Part shown: in pieces, positions 25,440-39,238 of the stretch
How the letters are laid out: the number at the start of each line of letters is the position of its first letter
Numbering within the stretch: position 1 is the stretch's first letter
Assembly: GCF_012489685.1 (NCBI RefSeq)
Contig: NC_080044.1
Coordinates: 79,470,732 to 79,534,731, forward strand
DNA from: Lotus japonicus
Taxonomy: Eukaryota > Streptophyta > Magnoliopsida > Fabales > Fabaceae
Reading direction: 5' to 3'
Length of the DNA: 64,000 nt
Made by a program: the position numbers and the translations under genes
The notes under the pieces: generated by a model
The model's input: only the letters and a program-made list of their open reading frames with translations
Told to the model about the DNA's origin: nothing
Databases searched by the model: none

Positions 25440-28400
25440 TGCGAGACATCAATGTAGCTTTATTAAAAAAAAAAACTTTCCAGTTGTTCCTCCCAAACAC
25501 CATTCAGTTTAACACTATCCAAAACGCCTTTCTTACCCTCAACAAACCTCATTTTGGTTTTAAACTCTCTCAACAAACACATACGCCCTCCCACAAGGTA
25601 ACTACTATAAGCTAGCTATTATGACTATGTTTCCAACATTCTTAAATTGATTAATTGATTGAAGTTCATGTTAGTCTCAATAAATTAAGAGTTAGGTACT
25701 TATTTTTAATAGACTTCATATGAATTTTATTCGATCAATGATATAGTATTGGGAAAATTTGATTTTAATTTGTTGAAGTTCATGAAAGTCCACTAAATTC
25801 GAAGCTGACCATTTTTGTACAAAACCTCACATGAATTATAACCTATGAATGATACAGTGTTGGAAAAATTGATCAGTTGAAGTTCATGTGTATCTCACGA
25901 AATTGAAAACGAACCTCACTTTTTCAGTGAATCTCACATAAATTTTGACTGATCAATGAAAGTGTCGGAAAGAAAGTATTAAAGTGAATATTTTTAACCA
26001 ACATTTCTTACTTCCACATACACACACAAAAATTCCCTTGGCCCCACATGGAGCTTTCTGATGTGTCACCCACCAAGTGGCTTAGAGCCTTACAACTCAT
26101 ACTTAAGGGTATTGCATGGGAATATCTCCTTCATCTTCTTAAGGGTCAGTGTGTGACTCCCCCTTAACCATTGTTACCATAAAAATGTTACCGTGGTAAA
26201 CTTCAATGCCCATCTTTGGCACTTCTTTAAACCATGATTCCGGGTCCATGTTGTGAACTATGGTTAGCGACAGGCAAATGAATTTGCACTACTACTCTTT
26301 AGTCTTTACGTCCCATGATGATAATAATAATAAACGTGTTTCTTTTTTCCTTTTTTTCCTTTTCTAATAATTGGGCAGCGCCAGCCATCATAAAGGTTCA
26401 ATATTGCGGAGAATGATGTAACTTCCATCTTCCAATTATTCTAATGTTTTTCCGTCCATTTTTCTTTACTTGCTTATTAATAACCACAAGTTAACTAACT
26501 GAAATGAATGGATAACCCACCATCCAATCACATTGGAGATAAGTGAGTTGGAATTTCTATATTTTATTTATTAATTTATTTCCAACTCATTTATCTCCAA
26601 TATGATTAGATGGTGGGTTATTTAACCCAAACTTTATCATGGGTCATTTAGACAACCCGAAATGAATTAGTTAGTCAATTAACTTAGCAGTACTGCTTAA
26701 GGAAGTTAGTCTATAGGTAAATTAATATTTAACGCTTCATTAATGTGTATGATACCAATTTTTGAACATGTCTTGCCACGTTTGATCAATAATTATAATC
26801 AATGCAGTTATGATCATCAAGTAATTAATACTCCTCTGTTTCTTTTTATTTGTAAACTTTCAAATAAATTTGTTTGACATTACTCAAATAATTGAGAAAT
26901 AAAAATTGTTAAGAGAGATAAATTAAGAATATATTGCAAAGTTTATTAGTAATTTTAATAAAAATGTTAATATTAATATACACTATAATTAAATACATGT
27001 ATCAAAGCCTGTTGATAAAAAAAAACATGTATCAAAGCCTTAAAGTGAAATATATATACATATATATAATGACCAGACAATCAAGTAAATGTAAATGCAT
27101 GCTTATCTAAAAAAAAAGTAAATGTATATTTAATTTTTTTGAAATGAATGTATATTTAATTGGATCCAATCAATGTAATAAAATACTAATACATCAGTAG
27201 TAGTAATAAATGATAAATTATTTTTATTCATTAAGAAATAAATATTGTTATATATACATATTTAATTATTTATTTAGGAGTACTTTAACATCAATAAATA
27301 TCAAAAGGACAAATTTCAAACTGCAAACTGACATTAGTCATTAAAAGACTTTGATTCTTATACATAGGACTTACCCTGAAATTGGACTGGTCCTGGTCCC
27401 GTGCGGCACCACCCTTATACAAAAGGGATTTTGTTATTTTGATCACATGATGGGCCAAGTAGAACCAAATTAATTTAATTTCTAATTACATAAACTCATC
27501 CAAATTTGTCATTTAATTTGTGCAGTACTGTCATGCACTGGAGAAAAATCTACTCCGATCCATCATGAAACCCACTAGCCCCCCTTTTTTTTTGCATGAT
27601 TCTTCAGGAGAAGTCTTGCGAGATACCCCTAGCTTCGATTCCAATTGTAAAATTCAGAATCCTACTAGCAATATACCTAGCTATAGGGTACACTTTTTGA
27701 TGTGTAATCGCATTTGATGGTTGTGATCTTAACTCTTTTGGAATAAAGGAAGGAAATGAACGGTTGATAAACAAGCTCAACTAGCTTCATGTGTGGAGAA
27801 TATGCTATATCTTGCTTCAACAAGAACTTGAGGTACCTTTGCTTGTTGACCTAGGTATCAGCCGCAATGAACACACACACACACTAAGCTACTATTTGCT
27901 TCTCAAATATTCCAGGGTTCTTCAGAAGGGTATATAGTTAGTTAGTGAGTGTGTAATTGTGTGCGTGCAATTGGAGTTTTTGGCATTTAGCCTAAGCCAA
28001 GACACTCCTATGAATCGGCACACATACAAGTATTGGTATTCCCATAATGGAGAAAAAAGTTATAGCTAGTATATTGTTGTTGCCCATGACCCTTATCCAT
28101 GTATCACCATTTTTATATATATTCTCCTCCACCTTCGCAGAAAGCTAGGTATATACTAATTGTGTAGTTAGATTAACTCGTAACCATTAAAAGAAACAAA
28201 GGGTAGTGGAGATAAATTTATTTGAAAAAATTAAGAACAAAAGTATATTTCTAAGTCTCAGGGGTTTTCTTAATTAGTTAGTTGTATTGGACAAGCGCTA
28301 GCGCTTAACCGCTTACGGGGCATATATACTAAAATTAGTAAATATTTTCAATAATTCAACGATACTTGCTTCCAAGAAAAAACAAAACAACGATTGTTAG

Positions 28401-30068
28401 TTTGTTTTTTGGTAACGGTAGTTAATTAGTCTCATAGGTTTAGAGTTATTTTTTTTAAATTGCTTTCGCGATTCCGACTCATATGGTGCTGAATGTTAAA
28501 TGTCTTTCTAAAAGTGCAACTCATAAAATTTGAACTTTTGATCTAGGGGTTCAAACAGTCACTTACTACTGTTGTGACAAAGGACACTTGTTTGGTATAA
28601 GATTAGAGTGTTTGGATGTACATTTGAAAATGTTAGAATTAATTTTTCACCATTGAAATTAAATTATTTTTTACATATTTAAATCGTTTCACATACACAA
28701 TTAAAAACTTAGGTAGTTCATATATGGGTGACATCCAATAAACGAATCAAGAATGGTCTAAAATTTATAAAGACTCAATTGGTAATATCTCTTAATCAAT
28801 ATGAAACTTTTTAAGAGTTTTCCTCCATATGGATAGTTGCAATAAAAGGGAGTGATTTTAAGAGATGACATTCTTTTTTTTTGTAAGTCAAAGAGATGTG
28901 ATCCTTATCTCTTGATTGAGTGATATCCATTGTCTTTGGGCCAAGTCGGCCCAAATCAAGCATGTCTATGAGACAACTTGGTTGGGCCGGCTTGTTTTAG
29001 ACCCAATGCAGAGTGGCCCAATACAGGAAGGATTGGGAATCCAGCCATAACATCTACAACCATAAATCTTCACTTTAAATTTATTTTGATTATAAATAGT
29101 TTTACTAAATTTAATCAACAATATTTAAAATAAATTCCTATAATGATTATGAATATGGAACACGCACTCACATTCTACACCTACTCTGAAATTGTGGATT
29201 GAGGATGTGTGAATAATTTGCAATGGCAGGAAAGCTTGGTGACGTAGGGTAGACCCCAAAAAAATTGAAAAGGAGAAATGATGATGAATTTTATTCCCTG
29301 TGCGCAGAATACAAAAGAACCTGTAGGGTTTCATTTCAAAAAAATCGATTTTCATGACGTCAGCTAAATTTTTATTTGAACCAATAATGAGAAAGGGATA
29401 AGATATTATGTACAAGTGCATGGATACAATGAAATATTTTAAATAGAAAAAAGATCCACTTTTCTGTTTTCTCTATTGCCATTGCAAAGTGAATAGGAGT
29501 AACCCCTAATATATATTCCCACTAGTTTGGATATAATGAACCATGAGAAATAGCACTGTCCGGTGGCTCCTACCGGAGATTTAATAAAAAATGCATGTTA
29601 TCTCCACAGAGGCAGGACACATTTTTATTTCAAAGAATTTATCAAAGCAATAGCAAAAAGGGTCGAAAAAGTTGAAGATATGATCAGGTTTAACTTTAAT
29701 TTTATGACGATGATAGTGAAAGAGTACTGTAGAATTATCATCGCAACATGTAGCATGGATTCCAAAAGTGTTCCTTATCATAATTATGAACATGAATCCT
29801 CATCTGATTATATCTTAAGTTTGGGTTGAAGAAAGATTCTATATATCCATATTTAGTGTTAAACTTTAATTTAGCTATTCTTAACGAGGATAGTTATAAG
29901 TGGCAATTTTTTTAATTGTATTACGTCAGTTAAGTTATTTTTCTACTGCAACTAGAGTCTCAAAGTTGATAGACACAATTTATTCTTCCAAAATTTAAGT
30001 CATAAACAACGAGTGCGGTGGTGCAAAAAGCATGACGGTAATCACAACAAAGAAATGAAAGTCCACGG
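25440..30068. other. Intergenic region between the two SWEET genes, left part
   Basis: Very AT-rich, with no exon-like frame or protein motif. It contains an inverted-repeat hairpin (26512-26621), direct phrases GTTGAAGTTCATG repeated around 25665, 25775 and 25880, and a 14 bp perfect palindrome at 28293. The ORF at 29563-29829 has no domain and no splice context, and is not called. Confidence 0.5.
26512..26621. repeat. Long inverted repeat / hairpin
   Basis: The left arm (26512-26553, ATAACCCACCATCCAAT...AGTTGGAA) and right arm (26579-26621, TTCCAACTCA...GATGGTGGGTTAT) are reverse complements over about 42 bp with a few mismatches, separated by a 25 bp AT loop. Weaker pairing extends outward (ACTAACTGAAATGAAT against ATTCATTTCGGG). 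It is probably a small MITE; a small-RNA hairpin is an alternative. Confidence 0.75.
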
Positions 30069-30669
30069 GGTTGGGGAGAGTTACGGCGAGGACCCATGGG
30101 GTAAGGTTGAGGGGAGACACCAAGGAGATCCTGGACACCACATCTTAACCCAAAACCTTAAGGCATTAGGTTTATGGGTCCATCTCCTTATAAACTCTCC
30201 ATCTCACCTTGACTTCTCCGATGTGGGATTTGACTCTGACACTTGATTCCAACAATCTCCCTCTCAAGTGTGAGTCCTTCAACCACATCACCTATGGTCC
30301 TCCCGTCTGCGGAAGCTATCCTCAAGTGTGAGTCCTTCAACCATGGTCCTCCCGTCTGCGGAAGCTATCCACCTTGCACCGCCGTTCGCTGCCAACGGAA
30401 CCCGCCGCCTAGTCACACTGCTAGGAAGACTTTCGACACAAGGAGCCGTCATGGTCCCACGAACCATTGGCTCTGATACCAATTGTTGGGGAGAGTCACG
30501 GCGAGGACCCATGGGGCAAGGCTGAGGGGAGACACCAAGGAGATCCTGGACACCACATCTTAACCCAAAACCTTAAGGCATTAGGTTTATGGGTCCATCT
30601 CCTTATAAACACTCCCTTTCACCTTGACTTCTCCGATGTGGAACTTGACTCTGACACTTGATTCCAACA
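30069..30669 (-). mobile_element. TRIM retrotransposon with both LTRs
   Basis: A complete terminal-repeat retrotransposon in miniature, 601 bp. LTRs of 186 bp lie at 30069-30254 and 30484-30669; the right one has the ends TGTTGG...CCAACA, and in the left one the first T is changed to G. The two differ at only a handful of sites. The 229 bp interior carries, in minus orientation, TGGTATCAGAGCC next to one LTR (primer-binding site for initiator Met-tRNA, plus-strand 30470-30482) and the purine tract GAGAGGGAGATT next to the other. A 5 bp target-site duplication CACGG flanks it (30064-30068 and 30670-30674). The interior has no gag or pol, only a roughly 55 bp internal duplication (AAGTGTGAGTCCTTCAACCA...GCGGAAGCTATCC). 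Confidence 0.92.
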
Positions 30670-30674
30670 CACGG

Positions 30675-33600
30675 TGAAAGGTCATATAAAGCTCACTTCA
30701 ACGCTCATGTCAACTTAAAATACAAGAGAACCTTAAAAAATAAAAAATAAAAATAAGAGAGCAATTGAGTTCTCTCTTTAATTAAAAATTCAATCAAACC
30801 TATTTAGTTGTTATATGATCAATTGCGTAGGTCATTTACCTTTTACCAAATTTTTTATATAGCATTCAAATATTAACCTCGCTTAAGCAAACTTTACCAT
30901 AATTTTAACAATTTAGTTTATGTGTAGCTACTAAGTACTAACTAGTTAGATTGGAAGCTTTGTTTGGTCGACCTAGCCGATCAACTTGACCAACACAGGT
31001 CATGTAGTAATTCGAACCAACTAGAATAATGATGAGTCAAATGATTGCTTAGGCCAACAAGAACACAAACTACTATCATTTTAAAGGAAATGAAAAATAG
31101 AATTATGCATTACCCACTATTAAGGATTCCCAAATTTAAACTGAAATCATGCAATTGATCATTATTATTATTATTATCATTAAGTTTGAAAAGTATATTC
31201 ATGATCATAGTATCTACAAACACTCAAGATAATGTTATAAACTTAATTTAAAGCACCTTTGTTGTGATATTTCTTAATATTAGTTTAATGTATCTAAATG
31301 CTAACTATCCTCCAACTCACCTCAATTCTCATCTAGTATAAGATGTCGTCAAGGACTTGGCTAACTGACAGTGAGATATTAAATAAGCTCATTTGTTTCT
31401 AGAAGGAAACTCAATAGCTAACATTAGGTCAAAGCATGGACTCTTTTCGCATTATTATATAAATATATATTTTAACCTTAATTTTCTAAGCTTTGTTTAA
31501 GGGACACACCGGCGAGCTTTTAACACTACTAGTGAACTATAATATTATGTAAGTATTTTTTTTCTATCTCATCTTGAGCTTCCATCACTTCAAGCATCCT
31601 CATATGAAAGCTAATGATTAATGAATATGACCAATAACATTACCATGCCCATCATGGTATAATTAGCTAAAAGTAAAGAATCTTAAGAATTACCAATTTT
31701 TCTTACAGGCAAAGAAGAACTTTATTAACAGGTCGAGAGGAGAATACAAATGTTCTGATTACAAAGATCATCCCGCATTACTATGAATGACAATTCAACA
31801 CAAAACCAAAAAAGAAAGTCATCCAAGAAAATGAAATTAGGAATCAAAACCTAACATACATTAGCTTCAGCCTTCAGCAGTCTTCGTGAAGAACTGATTC
31901 TGTTAGCAACATCTGTCATTCAATTTTACAGCAGAAGCAACAACTCCTCCACAATTCGATCCACCTGGTGCTTTGCAGTATGTACATGGCAATACAGAGC
32001 ACCCTAAAATGCTTAAACTTCAGGACATTAAGCATGGAAATCTTATCTCACAAAAGCATGAAACTCATTTATTTTCACAAGAGGACAGAATTAATATATC
32101 TATTATATTATAGTTTCAGAGATGATAGCAATATGAGTCCTAATTGAACAGAAAGCTGCTATTTATCAATATATTTCAAATTTACAAGAACACCTCAGCA
32201 GTAGTGCCTAAACTACCTCCACTGATCATATATAAGGTCATATGTACTTCCAATCTCTTGACAATAAACACTGATTTCACCATAAATACAACTAAATGAA
32301 TCTATGCATAAAACACCAGTTCATGCATAGATTAAGCTTCGCAACACCACTGAGTAAATTTCATTTCCAAATCCACAAAAACAAACTCCTAACAACTTTA
32401 TGGACCTTTATGTGCACCCTTTCAGAGAGGGTTGCAACCAGTACCATCTGTGACATTTACATTATTTTTGTCATTCTTGTTTGGCATTTACATCATGCCT
32501 AGGAGTCCATTGATCTGTGGAAGCATAGATGAGTTGGATCATGATATATCCTAGGTGACTTATCCTCCACATGAAGTTTGAATGCCAGTACCCCCCTTGT
32601 TGATAGAAACAGCGACTCGTGACGTGGAGGATGAACTACGTACATTAGACAGATATTTCCTCAAGACAAAGTCCTAAGGATTGTGCAAACCCCCTATCAG
32701 TTGGACTAAGAGTTAGGATACCCTCATGTGGCCCTATTCAAGTCAGGAGAATATTCAGTGAAATCAGGGTATAATTTTAAGCAAGCTTATACAATATCTA
32801 TGGCTCAAGTACAAGAACCCTCAACTTCCTTGTTACCTCAACCTGTCCTGTGGAATACCATATGCAATTCAAAGCTACCTAGTTAAGTTAGGCTATTCCT
32901 ATGGAATCTATGTCACAATGCCATAGCAGTAAATTAAAGGGCAACCAATTTTAAGGCTTGTGGATTTACCTGGACTCAGAGAGAGGTGAATTGCTTCAGT
33001 ACTATTGGGGTGTTTTCAGAGACAGAGATAACCCTCTTCCAATTTTGACTCGCTGTTACTCTCTCTGGTTTTTTTTTTTGTCAAAAGTCTCTGGGCTATG
33101 CAATATTGTTATGAGTATTATCGTGGGCTTTTCTGTCTAGGAATTTTTTTGTAGCTCATTTTTGTATTAGGCCGTTGGGCTTCCAGGTTGGGCCCTGGAA
33201 ATGAATGCAATTAAGATCTTTGACAAACACAAAAAAAAGTCAAGTTGACCAAAAAAAAAGAGGCAAGCAAATTACATTGTAAACCTTAAATCACGAATAC
33301 AACACTTGACACTTCTTTGTCAAACCATTACCATATCTCCAGCTGTATTTTCAATATTGTTCCCTCTATTATATGCATTATTACTCCCTTACACCTAGTT
33401 TCCAAAATAAGCATATCAATTATATTCAAGATGTTGAATCATTGGTAATCCTGGCAACAACAAAGAGATGATGAACAACTTTCAATAACTACATCAAAGA
33501 CCCCAAATTGGATTATGATGATTTGAAGTGATAAGTAAAACATTATGTCTATTTTTTTCTTTATAAATATTAAAGTACTTCATTTTACATACATATTAAA

Positions 33601-34418
33601 TGTGTGTTTGGTTTTCAGTTCACACACGTTCCAAGACAGTTTCAACTGAAAAACACGAATTCTAATGTGCGAATGTGAAAGTAACTCCTAGGTTCCGTTG
33701 GATTGAAAGTGTTTTTAAGTTGATCTCAACTGAAATCCAAACACACCCTAAAATGTGTCAAGGTATTTCACATTGCATGTACCCTTTAAAAAAATGTATT
33801 GCTTGTACTTTTGTCTCAAAAGCGCAAGCCACAACTAAATGTTTTGAAATCTTTCTTCATTTTGTTGTCAAATTTTATTCTACATTAATAAAATGTTATC
33901 CTCTGAGTTGAAATTCACCATATAAATTTGTAATTGCCGCACTCGTGTCAGACAAGTTTTTATTAATCTGCCTGTTGCTTCAGAAGTAATCACGTTTGGC
34001 ATATGCCTACTTTGACCGATGATCTTTGGAGGGGAAAATTGAAACACCATCTTGGTACACTTGATCACTAACTTATTTAGTTATGAATAATTTCATAGAG
34101 TCATAGTATGCGTAATTTGCCAAAAGATTTGTATAGCTTATATTAACTCAAACGTATATATACTTTGATATTCTTCATAAGTAATAACTTGAAGAAAACA
34201 AAACAGAGATACCAAAATAGAAATTAACTATATGCAAAGAGACGCATATACATATATGTGAGTATCTATATTATTTCATCTCTGTTGCCATACATAGGCT
34301 TCATGATTTTACATTAATTTGATCAACACGTGGTGGCATAGATAGACAGAAGAGATAGAAAGATAGTGGAACAAAACACGTGCACAAGTATCCCTTCATA
34401 GAACTTCTCAACCCTCCT
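30675..34418. other. Intergenic region between the two SWEET genes, right part
   Basis: AT-rich with no supported gene. The stretch 31700-32950 is less AT-rich and could be an old transcribed or LINE-derived sequence. The end at about 33130-33238 (GAATGCAATTAAGATC... then A8) looks like a LINE 3' tail, but no matching duplication was found. The bases just before 34419 are likely the 3' UTR of SWEET-b. Confidence 0.45.
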
Positions 34419-36037
34419 TTAATTTTGTTGTAGTTGATTATTGCCTTCCCTTGTTTTGTTGCCGATGTTGTTCTCGGTTTGGTCTTGTTTCTTCTCTTCA
34501 GTTCCATGAACAGGCTTCTCTTCCTTCTCCTTCTTCTCTCCAATCTCTATCTCAACAAATTCCTTTTGATTTTCATCACTCAAAGTTGTATTGGTCATGT
34601 TTTCACCATTGATGATGTTTCCTTTGTGTTCTGGCAGCTTTTGATCTTTTACAGGTGTGTTTTTTCTGTATATTCCATACAGCACCATCTGAATCGATCC
34701 AAACGTGATTCCCACTATGTTCGGAAGCTGTCCACAGAAAAATTATGACAAACAATATTATTAATGATAGAGACAATGTCACTAGTCCAACATGCTCTTT
34801 ATTTGCTAAAATTGTTTTTTCGAAAAGTTTATTTAATTTGTAAACTAAATTTTTCTTGGTCTAGACAAAGACTAATAACATGTTACAATCTATCTGCTAA
34901 GACATGAAAACAATAACAATGGCTTTCATATGTACGTAGTTTATGAGGGAGACTAATTGGAGTTAGAAGTGCTTACTGTAACAAAGATATCTTTGAGGAG
35001 AATACCGTACGACAGCCACATGACTGCACTTATGGTGAGGAGGAGTGAAAGAGTGAAAGGCATGAACTCCACACTCTTTGTGCGAATAACCACTTTCTGA
35101 AATACAACAATATTAATTAATTAGCATGCATGAATATAAGAATATTAATTAGTGATTAATTAATTGTTGACAAGAGGATTAATTCAACAAATTGTAGCAA
35201 GTAATATACTTACAATGATGCTTAGAGGTGCTGCAAAAACAGCAGTAGAAAGAACAACACAAATCCATCCAAGAAGCTCCACACGGGCTGTTCGTTCTTT
35301 TGCTAGAACGTGGGTTAGAACAACAACCAAACAAATCCCCAACAAGTTGCACAAGAAAATCATCTTCAATGTGAAGCTCTGCAATAATTCCAGTCAACCA
35401 TAGTATCAAATATTGTTATATGTTCATATTTCTATTTAATATTGTAAGACTTTTAACACATGTCTTCGTGCTCAAGATTGGACATCTAGAACAATTGAAG
35501 GTTCTCACCCTTGCTTTCTTGGGGCAGTAAGTGAGATAGATGGCCAAGTAAATTGTTTCTATCATGCAACCGAATGAATTGATGGTGATGATGAGCATTT
35601 CACCCGTCTTTATGTAAGCGTAGAAGATCCAAAGCATTGCGCTGAAGAGTGCAGCCACATATGGAACCGATTGGAACCCTTCAGTTGTTTTCTTCTTACA
35701 AACTCGATAGAATATCGGCCTGCAAAATTAAACATGCATGCATTATTTTAACTTGGCTGTGTATTACACGGGTTAAAATTCCAATAATATATAAATGAAC
35801 AAGTTGCAATTAAAGAAAGATGTATATATATGCACTTACACAGGTGCTAGAAAGCAAAAGAAGGAGGCAATGTTACCTAAAACATTCATCACAAGAAAAT
35901 TATATCAGTCTTTCATGTGTGTAAAACATAAGTATACTAGTGAAATATGATAATTCAAGTGAGCATTAATTTTTTGTGTAGAAATATATACCTAGAATCC
36001 CAACGGCAAAAATCATAGGAGTGTTGTGATGAGTCAT
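34419..36037 (-). CDS. SWEET: Clade III-like SWEET sugar transporter (SWEET-b)
   Basis: Six exons join in frame: 35992-36037, 35840-35876, 35509-35719, 35214-35378, 34977-35096 and 34419-34727, giving 295 residues. The start is [20 protein letters not shown]. The first MtN3/saliva repeat includes [33 protein letters not shown] and TINSFG; the second includes [35 protein letters not shown] and [19 protein letters not shown]. The tail after the last helix is long (about 75 residues) and highly charged ([23 protein letters not shown]), unlike SWEET-a. Exons 1, 2 and 5 have exactly the same lengths as in SWEET-a (46, 37, 120), supporting a tandem duplication. Predicted role: plasma-membrane sugar, probably sucrose, efflux; inferred from family. 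Introns are compact (about 100-290 bp, the longest between exons 4 and... exons 5 and 6 being similar), whereas SWEET-a has a 0.7 kb intron 1. Confidence 0.96.
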
Positions 36038-36149
36038 GGTTTCACAATCTCCTTGGTTGAAAGGAGAGAAGAGAAAGTTGGAAGGGAAAGCTTGCACTAG
36101 CTTAGTATGTTCACACCCTGCCACAGAAGAAATTGGGCAGGAGATCCCT

Positions 36150-36157
36150 TTTATATA
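36150..36157 (-). promoter_or_regulatory. TATA box of SWEET-b
   Basis: CTATATAAAAG on the minus strand, about 115 bp upstream of the SWEET-b ATG. Confidence 0.7.
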
Positions 36158-36179
36158 GGGCAGGGGATATTTCAATAGT

Positions 36180-39100
36180 GAATGTAATTAGCAATTACAT
36201 GGACATTATGAATCTTTGAATTAATATTGACGTTACAGAAAATCCATGAACCTAACTTTGAGTGCCAACTCAGCGCATTATTGTATCTAGTTGGTGTGAT
36301 GTGCAGTTCTTTTAATTAATGCTTTGGCTGTCCCTTCACATTAAGCGATTTAAGCGTGACTTACCCAAAACTATCCTCATTTTTAACACCAAATAGTATA
36401 GACATCCGGATGGAGATATTCCAAAACGATCTTTCGTTTTAAATACTCTCTTCATTTTAAAATAATTGTCTATTTAAAGAGAAAAATATTTGTGTCATAA
36501 TAATTGTCCACTTAGTATTTTAATGAAGTATTAATTTATTTTTTCCATATAATATCCCCATAAGAAAAATAAATGAACAGAAATAATACATTTTAAAAAG
36601 TAAAATAAAAAAATAAATATTATGTTTTAAAAAGTTAATAAAATTAATTGATTTCCTTAATATGTGTGCATCTTTTTTAAGTAAACACTTATATTGAAAC
36701 TAAAGGAGTACATTATTTATGACATGTCAATTATAAAATACCATAGTATACATTTGTATCCGATCCTTCAACACCATTTGAGGACAGATAATTATTTAAC
36801 CATAGATATTACCGGTGAAGGGATTAAGGTTCAAACTTTAATAAAGAAATTAATTTACTAAACATAATTAACAACTAATATTTACTTATTAAAAAAACAT
36901 AGACATATCACATATACACATGGATAGACGCACTCATGGCACTATGTATCGGAGCAAATGCCCCCACTGTTTTTTCTTAAAATTCTATAACTCTAGGACT
37001 AATATAATATTTTTTAATAGCAAATCTGTATATGATTTGCCCCCACGCTTGCTGTGAACAAAAATATTGCCCCCAGGCTTTAGATTATAAGACATTTCCA
37101 ACTTTAATTTGTCTCTCGTTTCCTGTACGAAAGTAGAATCCATATATTTTAAATTTTAAATAGAGTATAATCCTGTGATCATGGCCTCACAGGCGCGTTG
37201 AAAACCAAACAGAAAATAAAAAAAACGATCATGCAAAGAACAAAGTTGTACGTGTATTTTGTCATTTCAGTTCACGCGCTGAATGTTGATATATTTATTT
37301 AACATATAGTTAGCTAACGAGTCTTGCACATATTTAATATATAATATATAACTAGATAGTGGTGACTTAAGTTATATTAAATGTAATCCAAATCCATAAA
37401 ATGATGAGATTAATTATATTAAAGTATAGATCGAGTTCAAAAAAAAAGTATATTAAAGTAGACCTCTCTCAATAAATTACTATTTCTTAATATTCTTCAC
37501 ATGGAATAATTATTTTCAACCCTGTAACATCCACACCTGAGTTTGGAGTTAGAGAGTGAAATATTTGATAGTTAAAAACACACTTTTTTTTTTAAAGAAC
37601 GCAGCTAATGTGTGTGGAGTGGGATGGGGAGACCTTAATTAACAAGTGAAAGCTAACGGAGGAAGAGAACCTCCAAGGGAGTGATGGTGCTATTTTCTAG
37701 TATAACCCTGGTGAGGTGTGAAAGTGAAATGACGGTTAATAGGTAATTAAGCACTTTGACTAAAAAGTATAATAATATATAAATGCTTATTCATAAATTA
37801 TTTATGATTTAAAAAATATAAGTGATTAAAAATATAATAATATATAAGCGGGCTAAGTCATCTGTTATTTTTAAAAAGTTACTCAATCTTCTATATTCAT
37901 TCGATATAAAATAAACTCAAATAAATTATTAATTCACGAGTCATTTGTTTGTCAGTTGAAAATTGGTTCTTCTTTCATTCATTTATGAATGCTAGATGAG
38001 TTCTCAGGTAATCATTTTGGATGCCAGATAGTTCCTTCCCTCCCCCGGTAGTTTCCCAACTCATGTCACGTGACCATCTCCATTATTTGATCCCCTTCCC
38101 AAAATTTCTCAAGTTTCATTTCACCTATATTTATTGCTTGTGTCGCTACATCCGCCGCCAAATACCCATTATTTGCCTCAACAGGTCACCAAATTTTCAT
38201 GAGTTTTAGACCAAAACGAGACACGTGGCAAAATCATACGAGACCCATCACTGTTGCATTATTACAGGTGCACCTCTTCGTTTTAACTCCTTTTCATGAT
38301 TTTGCATTATGATTGATCAGAATTTCTTTATATACTTTTGAAAGTTTTTAAAAGATATCCTAATTATCTTGTTTTTGTTAATTTTTTAAAAAGTTTATAA
38401 TAAAATATTTAAATGATAACAAAATTGAACATACTCAATACTTTTTTTATTACAAATTTTAGAGTGAATTATTTTTAAATGATGTAGTAGTAGTGTAGTA
38501 CTCCATTTATGCATATTTTATTATTCAACGACTGTAAAGTCGTATAGCTTTAATTTTGACTTTAATCCGTGAACAGTTGAATATTTCAAAGTCCTCCTCG
38601 TGAATAACCCCCAAGTGTCACCCTATGGACCAATTAGAAGGTACCTAGCTACCGCTTCAGTTTCTTGGTTAGAGCAAATGGGGAATTGAGACCTCTGGTC
38701 AACTTTTATTTATTCTCTCTTCATGTAAAATCTGAAATTATTAAAATGACAATTAATTTTACTAAAATATTTTTATTTAATTTTACTAATATCAAATGCA
38801 ATTATTAAATTTTACATTAAATAAAAAGAATGTAGTTCATTAAGAAGAGTTATAATTAATTTTTCGATGTATAAAAAAAGAGAGTTATAATTAGTTAGTA
38901 TAAAAATAATAAATGAGAGGAAATTTTTTAAATGAAAATACATACATAAAAAATTATAAATAAATATCTTGATTTAGTAAAACAACATATATTTATGAAA
39001 AAAAATCAAAAAACAATAATTTTTGTGCAAGACTTAAATATCTGCAAGTGTGTGTTTGCAAACACAATGTGAACATTGATTCACCAAACAAGAAAAAATG

Positions 39101-39235
39101 TGTAGTTTTGTTTTATGTTGGAACGTGTGTAAAAGTGATTGAAACGGAAAAGTTAACGCACCCTATGTAATTAGATCAACCTAGAAAACATTACTACCTG
39201 AACACGTACTAATTCAAGAATGAAATAGATTTTGT
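36180..39235. other. SWEET-b upstream and intergenic DNA
   Basis: AT-rich, no gene supported. Shared phrasing such as ATTTTAAAATAATTGTCTATTTAAAG near 36440-36500 suggests MITE remnants whose ends I could not define. The 38021-38209 frame has no domain. Confidence 0.45.
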
Positions 39236-39238
39236 TTA

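Noticed and set aside
29563..29829. Plus-strand frame of 88 codons between the SWEET genes
   Set aside because: No recognisable domain, no promoter or splice context, and an equally long frame on the opposite strand; likely chance.
35164..35403. Plus-strand and alternative minus-strand frames over SWEET-b exon 4
   Set aside because: Antisense and out-of-frame shadows of a real SWEET exon.
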